Source of the DNA: an uncultured Vampirovibrio sp.
GTDB lineage: Bacteria > Cyanobacteriota > Vampirovibrionia > Gastranaerophilales > Gastranaerophilaceae
Assembly (NCBI GenBank): GCA_910584405.1
Contig: CAJUAL010000006.1
Span: 62,001-126,000, forward strand
DNA length: 64,000 nucleotides
Direction of reading: 5' to 3'
A model generated the notes under the pieces. The model had not been told where the DNA came from, ran no database searches, and worked only from the letters and a program-made list of their open reading frames with translations. Numbering within the stretch: position 1 is the first letter of the stretch; every line of letters begins with the position of its first letter. The position numbers and the translations under genes are program-made. Below are positions 58,848 through 64,000 of this stretch, one piece after another.

Positions 58848-59363
58848 ATGAAGAAGTTTTTAGTATTATTAGGAATCGCGTTAAGTTTTACATTTTGTTC
58901 TGTGAATTTTGCATATAGTGAAGAAAGTTATGAACTTCTTGAAATTACCAATGAAATTGGGACTTTAATTGCGGTAGATGAAAAGTATGATGAAGGACTG
59001 GCAAAATGTAACGAGGCATTGAAAAAATATCCTGATAGTGCTGAATTATATTCATGGAGAGCAACCGTATTGAATCGTAAGGGTAAAAATATGGAGGCTT
59101 TAGCTGATATTGATAAGGCTATTGAATTAGATCCCGAGGATTTGTCTTATCATGTTACAAGAGGAAGCTGTATGTTTGATTTAGGTAATACTTCAGCGGC
59201 TCTTGAGGAATGTAATTATGTTATAAGTAAAGACCCTAATGATTCGACTGCATATGCGCTTCGTGCAGTTATAAGAATGCAGAGAATGGATTTATCGGGT
59301 GCTTCTGAGGATTTAGACAGAGTAAATAAACTGCTTGATGAAGAAATAAAGAATATGAAATAA
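58848..59363 (+). CDS. Exported TPR protein
   Basis: 171 residues. Signal peptide MKKFLVLLGIALSFTFCSVNFAYS, cleavage before EESYELL. Three or four TPR units follow: EGLAKCNEALKKYPDSAELYSWRATVLNRKGKNMEALADIDKAIELDPED, then LGNTSAALEECNYVISKDPND. The ATG at 58848 is preferred because GGAG lies 6 bases before it; two ATGs upstream are possible. A Cys in the signal hydrophobic region is not a lipobox. Probably a periplasmic adaptor. Confidence 0.8.
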   Translation: MKKFLVLLGIALSFTFCSVNFAYSEESYELLEITNEIGTLIAVDEKYDEGLAKCNEALKKYPDSAELYSWRATVLNRKGKNMEALADIDKAIELDPEDLSYHVTRGSCMFDLGNTSAALEECNYVISKDPNDSTAYALRAVIRMQRMDLSGASEDLDRVNKLLDEEIKNMK

Positions 59364-59450
59364 TCCCTTTGTAACAAAATTTTAATAATCTGTAAATTTT
59401 CACCTCAAAAAATTTTTTATAAATAAGTAAGAGAATACGGGGATTATTAT

Positions 59451-60464
59451 ATGTTTTTAGGGATTAATGATGTTAAATTTGCACAAAGTGAGCGTGTAAG
59501 CGGTAATCCGTTTGCAACAGCGCCTGTTAAGACGAATAAAGCTAATATGTGGGATGTTTATAAGGCAGATGGTGCTAAAGAGGTTAAAAATATTAGTACT
59601 GTTGATGCTATGGCAGAATTAAACGCTATTAATAAACCGCAAGATACTAAAAAAATAAAAGCTATGGAAAAAATGGCGAAACTGTCTAAATCAATGCAGA
59701 ATAAAAATTTTCTGAATTTGACTCAAAAACATATGAACGCATTTAAACTTTTGGATGCAAATCCTGCATTAAGCGGTTTAGTTGGGAAATTAGATGAAAA
59801 ACTAATAGGAATAACCTCACAAAATGTATATTTAATTCAAAAACTTGAACTTTCATCAATGCAAGATTTGTCTGCCGATGAAATTAATAAAATCTGTAAT
59901 GATATTTCAAAAGCTGCAAAAGATTTAGAACAAGACGCAAAAAAAATCAGAGCAGGAATCTTAAAAGCTGGGGCTTACTCAGAAGCTATGATGAAAATAG
60001 ATGACCCTGATAAAAAGGCTAAGTATGAAAAACTTGCAAATGAAACTGTTCAAAATCTTCCTGACGCGTTCAAAAATAAAGCTGAAGCCGCAGAAGTTCA
60101 AGACCAGTTAGATGAACTTAACGGTGAAGATGGGGTTGAAGAACAATCTGCGGACGAATTTGAAGAAAATAATGATTTTTCTGAGGCTGATGAGCTTGGG
60201 GAAGTCGGAGATTTCCAAAGTCCGTTCTTATATGACGAAGACGGTTCACTTCTTATTGAAAAGTTTGAACAACCTGATTACAATCCTGAAGCTGAGGCTA
60301 AAGAAAATGATAAAGCTGAAAAAGATGCCGATAAAGAACTTAAGAAAATTAAAGATGAATATAAAAAAGATTTGAAAGAACAAAAGGAATTAACAGGTAA
60401 AGATCCTGAACCTATCAAAGACAAAAAAGGTCGTATAGTAAAATCTTTACTTGACGAAGATTAA
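59451..60464 (+). CDS. Unknown acidic, helix-rich protein
   Basis: 337 residues, no signal peptide. The N-terminus MFLGINDVKFAQSERVSGNPF is followed by Lys-rich and Met-rich helices (TKKIKAMEKMAKLSKSMQNKN), then alternating acidic regions (about 215-260, EQSADEFEENNDFSEADELG) and a highly charged Lys/Glu C-terminus (KENDKAEKDADKELKKIKDEYKKDL). Composition suggests a coiled or disordered structural protein. I recognise no domain. ATACGGGGATTATTAT precedes the start; the GGGG may act as the ribosome site. Confidence 0.6.
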   Translation: MFLGINDVKFAQSERVSGNPFATAPVKTNKANMWDVYKADGAKEVKNISTVDAMAELNAINKPQDTKKIKAMEKMAKLSKSMQNKNFLNLTQKHMNAFKLLDANPALSGLVGKLDEKLIGITSQNVYLIQKLELSSMQDLSADEINKICNDISKAAKDLEQDAKKIRAGILKAGAYSEAMMKIDDPDKKAKYEKLANETVQNLPDAFKNKAEAAEVQDQLDELNGEDGVEEQSADEFEENNDFSEADELGEVGDFQSPFLYDEDGSLLIEKFEQPDYNPEAEAKENDKAEKDADKELKKIKDEYKKDLKEQKELTGKDPEPIKDKKGRIVKSLLDED

Positions 60465-61118
60465 TTATCTGACATCTAAGAATTTATGAACCTGCGGAAT
60501 TAGTCGCACGTTAGGATAAAATGACGTGAATTTATCTAAAATTTCGTTACAAAATTCAGATGATACAGTCATATTATACCCGTCCATTTTTGGCTGGAGT
60601 ATAAGTTCTAAATTAAATTGATGTCCGAGATTTATACACTCCTCAATATTTTTATCCGAGATATTTTCATCAAAGACTATTTTTGCAAAAGTTTGAATGC
60701 CTCGGCATTGTTCAAAAAATTCTTGATGAATTTTCGGATCAAGCGCTAATTTTATATCAGCAGAGATTATATCAACATAATCTCTGATTTTTATTAGGTT
60801 TTGTGCTAAAGTTGCATTTGTTTCAAGGTAGATTTTTGTTTTCCCCTTTATCATCGGTAGAAATTCTTGTAAAAACTCGACAGAAAGCAATGGTTCTCCG
60901 CCTGTTAAAGAAATTGAGTGGAAAGATGCAAGGTTATATTCTGTTGTTATTTTTGTATAAAGTTCTTCCGCGCTGTAACTTATGCCGTTTGCAAAATCAG
61001 TATCACAATAACTGCACTTTAAATTACATCCGCAAAATCTTATAAATAATTGTTTGTATCCAACAACCGGTCCTTCACCTTGGATTGATGAAAATATTTC
61101 GTTTACTTTAGTTTTCAT
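60465..61118 (-). CDS. queE: 7-carboxy-7-deazaguanine synthase
   Basis: Radical-SAM enzyme for the deazaguanine core of queuosine. 217 residues. EIFSSIQGEGPVVGYKQLFIRFCGCNLKCSYCDT contains the CxxxCxxC cluster-binding motif, and SLTGGEPLLSVEFL the SAM-binding GGE. It is not near other que genes. It overlaps the 3' end of the DnaJ-like gene by 11 bases. Confidence 0.92.
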   Translation of the reverse strand: MKTKVNEIFSSIQGEGPVVGYKQLFIRFCGCNLKCSYCDTDFANGISYSAEELYTKITTEYNLASFHSISLTGGEPLLSVEFLQEFLPMIKGKTKIYLETNATLAQNLIKIRDYVDIISADIKLALDPKIHQEFFEQCRGIQTFAKIVFDENISDKNIEECINLGHQFNLELILQPKMDGYNMTVSSEFCNEILDKFTSFYPNVRLIPQVHKFLDVR

Positions 61119-62121
61119 TGATAAAATTCTTTCTCACATCATCTTTTGATAAATTCTTAAGCTCTTTATAAAGCTTAATTTCATCATCCGATAAATCATG
61201 AGAAAATTCAATACTTACCGTAATAATTAAGTCACCGATTTTACCATTTTTCTTAATTCCTTGATTTGCAATACGAAATTTTTGCCCTGAACAGGTGTTT
61301 GGCGGAAGTTTTAGTTTTATCGTTCCGTCAAAAGAAGGTATTTTTATTTCTTCTCCTAATGCTGCTTCAAACGGGGTTATCGGCACATTGTAGTAAATAT
61401 TTAACTTGTCAAAGTGGTATTTTGTTTTTGTTTCTACTTTGACATTTATATATAAATCTCCGTTAGCACCGCCGTTTTTACCGCTGGCGCCTTCGCCTTT
61501 CAGTCTTAGTTTTGCTCCGTCTTTTATGCCTTTCGGGATTGTTACGGTTATTCTTTTTCGTTTTGAAATTTCGCCCGTACCGTTACAGTTATTACATTTC
61601 CCACCGTTGATGAATTTTCTGCCAAAACAGTTCGGGCAGGTTTGAGTTGTAAGAATATTTATTATTCTCTTACTGCCTGTTATCACTTCTTCTGGGCTAA
61701 TTTTTATATCTGTTGTTATGTTTTCGCCTTTTTGAGGTTTGTGAAGTTCTTTTGTGTGTTTTTGTTTTTTTAATTTAGTCTGCCAATATTTGAGTGTCTT
61801 TAGCGGATTAAATTCTTTAGATTCTTTTTTAGTGGTTGGTTTTGGAGCTTCTTTCGGGGCTGGTGTAGGAATCGGGGTCGGGGTCGGTTTTTCCTGTTTA
61901 AATATCCCGTTTATTATATCGTAATTCTTACGTTTTTGACTGTCTGAAAGCGTTTCATATGCGCTTGTAATTTTTTTAAAAGTATCAATAGCATTTTTTT
62001 CTTTATTTAAATCGGGGTGGTATTTTCTTGCAAGTTTTCGGTATGCGCATTTTATCTGAACGCTTGTTGCATCAGTTTCTACACCTAAAATCTCATAAAA
62101 ATTTACATTATTAAACGCCAT
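61108..62121 (-). CDS. DnaJ-like chaperone
   Basis: 337 residues. The J domain (residues 5-70, YEILGVETDATSVQIKCAYRKLARKYHPDLN with the HPD motif) is followed by a Pro-rich linker (PTPTPIPTPAPKEAPKP). A reduced zinc region keeps only CPNCFGRK and CNNCNGTG, two of the four CxxCxGxG repeats of true DnaJ. A DnaJ C-terminal substrate-binding domain (ITVTIPKGIKDGAKLRLKGEG) completes it. It is an Hsp70 co-chaperone, probably not the main DnaJ. An 11-bp inverted repeat overlaps its start. Confidence 0.85.
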   Translation of the reverse strand: MAFNNVNFYEILGVETDATSVQIKCAYRKLARKYHPDLNKEKNAIDTFKKITSAYETLSDSQKRKNYDIINGIFKQEKPTPTPIPTPAPKEAPKPTTKKESKEFNPLKTLKYWQTKLKKQKHTKELHKPQKGENITTDIKISPEEVITGSKRIINILTTQTCPNCFGRKFINGGKCNNCNGTGEISKRKRITVTIPKGIKDGAKLRLKGEGASGKNGGANGDLYINVKVETKTKYHFDKLNIYYNVPITPFEAALGEEIKIPSFDGTIKLKLPPNTCSGQKFRIANQGIKKNGKIGDLIITVSIEFSHDLSDDEIKLYKELKNLSKDDVRKNFINEN

Positions 62122-62146
62122 ATAATTTATCTAATGATAAATTATA
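62121..62146. promoter_or_regulatory. Perfect inverted repeat at the DnaJ-like gene start
   Basis: TATAATTTATC, loop TAAT, GATAAATTATA: 11-bp perfect arms lying directly against the start codon of the leftward gene. Could be an operator or a translation-blocking RNA hairpin. Confidence 0.4.
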
Positions 62147-62190
62147 AAATTTCAACATTGTCTGCATGTGGTAAGATAACAGGCGACGAA

Positions 62191-63414
62191 TTATTTACTA
62201 ATTCCCCCTAAAATATCTTTTCTATATTTCATTCCGTCAAAAGAAATTTGAGATAAATCTTCATACATAAGATTTTTAGCTCTGTTTAGAGTTGAAGCCG
62301 TTTTTGTGATAACAAAAACTTCACCCTTAGCTGTTAAATATTTTTCGTCGTTTGTTTTTGTTATGTTTAAAAATTCGATATCTTCAATATTATCTAACCC
62401 TTTTATGACTTTATTGTTCTGCCTTGATAGAACTACTGCTGAAACAGAAGACAGTTCGTTTGTCTTGATCTGTTCGTATTCATCAGCAAAAAGCCCTTCA
62501 ATACAAGCCATAAATATTTCAATAAGGTTATCATCAACAAGGTTTAATACAGCTGCTGCATCAAAATTTTGTAAAAACGGTTTAAATTCATTGACAAAAA
62601 ACTTATCTTCGCCTGTTAATGTACATTCAACGCCAAGAATCCCCATATAAGGAGTTCCTTTTCGGTCTAATGAAGTTAAGGTATTTCTTACGATATTATC
62701 AACTCTTGAGAATACAACATCTGAAATTTTATAATTCGGAGCAAAACATCCCATACCGTTTGTTAATAAGCCGCCGTCACCGTTTTCGCTGAATTTGTAA
62801 TTACCAAGAGCAGTTATCGGTAGTGCGCTGTAGCCGTCTGTTATATAGTAAATGGTAAAATTATGTCCGCTTGTATATTCTTCTATTAATACATTTGTTT
62901 CATTTCGGGTTGAAAAAAGAATTTCCAGAAATTCTCTTGCAAGTGCGGTTGTTGTGCATACAAGTCTGTCTTCAATTCCGTTATATTTACTACATTTTAT
63001 TGTAATCGGGAAATTTGCGCTTTTTAAAAATTCTTCTGTTTGTTGAAGTTTTTCAAAAACTCCGAATTTAGAGGTTTGTGCCCTGTTTTTATATAGGAAT
63101 TTTTTACCTGAAGATTTATTTATTGCAATGTTACAGGCATCTTTAACAGGACCAAAAATGTTTTGCCCGTTTGTTTGAAAAAACGATACAATATCAGCCT
63201 CAAGTGCTTTTTCGCTGACAGGAATTGTTAAATCAATCTCATTTTCTAATGCGAATTTTAAAAGTCCCGTTAAGTCATCTTCTCTTATATCAACATTACT
63301 GCTGGGCGCGATAAAAATATTTTCAACAGATTCGTTTTGGGTAAGTTTTTTGCTCAATGCTTCAGCAGCTGCGCCTTTACCGATTATTAATATGTTTTTC
63401 TTTTGTTTTTCCAT
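62191..63414 (-). CDS. Diverged PurD-like ATP-grasp protein
   Basis: 407 residues with the order of phosphoribosylamine-glycine ligase: an N-terminal Rossmann part (NILIIGKGAAAEALSKKL), an ATP-grasp core (FPITIKCSKYNGIEDRLVC, VLIEEYTSGHNFTIYYI, NGDGGLLTNGMGCFAP) and a C-terminal domain. It departs from PurD at key sites: GREHAL is GAAAEAL, and the EFNVRFGDPE metal/substrate segment is NEFKPFLQNFDAA. Either a fast-evolving PurD or a paralogue with another ligase role. TATAAT ends six bases before the ATG. Confidence 0.7.
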   Translation of the reverse strand: MEKQKKNILIIGKGAAAEALSKKLTQNESVENIFIAPSSNVDIREDDLTGLLKFALENEIDLTIPVSEKALEADIVSFFQTNGQNIFGPVKDACNIAINKSSGKKFLYKNRAQTSKFGVFEKLQQTEEFLKSANFPITIKCSKYNGIEDRLVCTTTALAREFLEILFSTRNETNVLIEEYTSGHNFTIYYITDGYSALPITALGNYKFSENGDGGLLTNGMGCFAPNYKISDVVFSRVDNIVRNTLTSLDRKGTPYMGILGVECTLTGEDKFFVNEFKPFLQNFDAAAVLNLVDDNLIEIFMACIEGLFADEYEQIKTNELSSVSAVVLSRQNNKVIKGLDNIEDIEFLNITKTNDEKYLTAKGEVFVITKTASTLNRAKNLMYEDLSQISFDGMKYRKDILGGISK

Positions 63415-63543
63415 AAAGAGATTATACTACATAAAACAGATGATTTTTGTTAAGTTATTTTAAAATTTTTAAACAAGCTATGATATAATTATGACAAAAC
63501 GATTTTTATAATTAAAAACTACGATAAGTAGAAAGGTTTTTAA

Positions 63544-63786
63544 ATGGCAGGTATAGTAAATTTTTTATCAAACGTATTTCAAGCTCCGGGTGTAAATACA
63601 ACCGCTCCGGTGGTTCGTCAGGCACCAAATAATAATCCTTACGGAAACAACCCGTTTGTTAATTATAACGGTAATCGTTACAACCAGTTTTATGCACAAA
63701 ATAAACCCGTAAAAGGCGGATATTTTGCAGGTTATTACAACGGTAAACAAAATATAGTCGGCCGTCGTTTATTTATTGAAGTTTAA
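63544..63786 (+). CDS. Unknown small Asn/Tyr-rich protein
   Basis: 80 residues. MAGIVNFLSNVFQAPGV may form a short amphipathic helix. The middle is rich in N, P, G and Y (NNPYGNNPFVNYNGNRYNQFY), then GGYFAGYYNGKQNIVGRRLFIEV. There is no signal peptide. GAAAGG precedes the ATG and TGA-TATAAT (63481-63489) gives an extended -10. It has its own terminator. Low-complexity composition points to a structural or assembly role. Not recognised. Confidence 0.65.
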   Translation: MAGIVNFLSNVFQAPGVNTTAPVVRQAPNNNPYGNNPFVNYNGNRYNQFYAQNKPVKGGYFAGYYNGKQNIVGRRLFIEV

Positions 63787-63797
63787 TTTAAATATAT

Positions 63798-63837
63798 AAA
63801 AAAGGGGCGGAGCCACAGGCTCCGCCCCTTTTTTATT
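63798..63837. terminator. Strong bidirectional terminator
   Basis: AAAAAAGGGGCGGAGCC (63798-63814), loop ACA, GGCTCCGCCCCTTTTTT (63818-63834): a 17-bp perfect stem with T-run between the small protein and the prepilin that reads toward it. Confidence 0.92.
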
Positions 63838-63843
63838 AAATCT

Positions 63844-64000
63844 TTAATAATCCATTTTCCAACCGTTTGCCATAACATATGTAAAACAGCTTGAGGCATT
63901 ACCGTTTTGGCAGTTAGTTTTTAGTGATGCTAAACTTGATGTAGTAGTTGGAAGTTTACCTGTATTAGATATTGTAAATTCAAATAAATCTCTTCCGACA
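63844..64000 (-). CDS. C-terminal part of a prepilin-like protein (runs off window)
   Basis: The minus-strand frame from the window edge to the TAA at 63844-63846 gives VGRDLFEFTISNTGKLP, a Thr/Ser stretch, then CQNGNASSCFTYVMANGWKMDY. The opening VGRDLFEF matches the tail of the shared PN..G.D.F signature, and the C-terminal end resembles WIYQNGWQIP of the 672 prepilin. The N-terminal FTLAE helix must lie beyond the window. Seventh prepilin-like gene here. Confidence 0.75.
   Translation of the reverse strand, partial: VGRDLFEFTISNTGKLPTTTSSLASLKTNCQNGNASSCFTYVMANGWKMDY

Noticed and set aside
1..64000. Search for CRISPR arrays, tRNA/rRNA genes, insertion sequences and prophage
   Set aside because: No regularly spaced repeats, no tRNA cloverleaf or CCA end, no transposase, integrase or phage structural genes were seen. 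GH24 lysozyme alone is not evidence of a prophage.

Overview
The window is AT-rich and densely coded on both strands. It has mostly Gram-negative house-keeping genes: a TolC-type outer-membrane channel, a PilQ-type secretin, MlaEF, minCDE and accBC. It also carries many dispersed prepilin-like genes whose mature N-terminus starts FTLAEVLITLG or a close variant. This combination, with small divergent HTH genes beside some prepilins, fits the gut lineage of non-photosynthetic cyanobacterial relatives (Melainabacteria/Vampirovibrionia, order Gastranaerophilales). That placement is inferred from gene content and no search was run. I see no rRNA, tRNA, transposase, prophage or CRISPR array.

Layout. 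1-2.9 kb: an unknown protein tail, an O6-alkylguanine-DNA methyltransferase, a prepilin with a divergent HTH gene, and an rpmH-rnpA-unknown operon. 3-7.1 kb: proC, a DXS-like enzyme, and a second prepilin/HTH pair. 7.1-14.1 kb: a leftward MacAB-TolC-type export operon with two DUF3137-like membrane proteins inside it. 14.1-17.1 kb: a GlcF-like Fe-S protein and a thioredoxin/CcdA redox pair. 17.1-21.5 kb: ribH, murQ, gpsA, a PSP1/RicT protein and a third prepilin/HTH pair. 21.5-25.3 kb: a PQ-loop-like protein, minCDE (MinE has a long acidic tail) and a lytic transglycosylase. 25.5-33.3 kb: an NrtR-like Nudix protein, secG, tcdA, an SDR, a prepilin put out of frame by a run of eight G, efp, accB, accC, folC (with a repeat-derived insert), rpmI and rplT. 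33.4-37.9 kb: a prepilin, an unknown protein, a LysM/GH24 lysozyme, a MATE pump and a tiny membrane ORF. 38-46 kb: a U32 peptidase-family protein and a YqeG phosphatase, then the type IV pilus core (PilP-like, PilQ, PilB, PilC). 46-51.9 kb: an SDR, a large TPR protein, a LuxR-type HTH, MlaE/MlaF-like ABC genes and an aminotransferase. 51.9-56.7 kb: another prepilin, cysK, nadD, yqeK and a 642-residue protein with a degenerate P-loop-like segment and a PcrA/UvrD-type C-terminal domain. 56.7-64 kb: a nested repeat cluster, aroH, fmt, def, a TPR lipoprotein or periplasmic protein, an unknown acidic protein, queE, a DnaJ-like protein, a diverged PurD-like protein, a small Asn-rich protein and the tail of a seventh prepilin.

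The clearest theme is a type IV pilus or pseudopilus system. Its assembly core is in one operon, but at least seven minor-pilin-like substrates are scattered singly. All seven share a C-terminal D-[IL]-N-G...PN..G.D.F signature or, in the truncated one, its end. Three of the seven face a small HTH regulator across an intergenic region with symmetrical operator-like sequences. Two share a near-identical promoter, one has a duplicated leader, and one is switched off at a poly-G tract. Together this suggests independently regulated, possibly phase-variable, display of minor pilins.

No gene-free stretch exceeds about 300 bases. The longest (3809-4072, 15206-15492, 15778-15977, 37702-37996, 39723-39973) are described as features.
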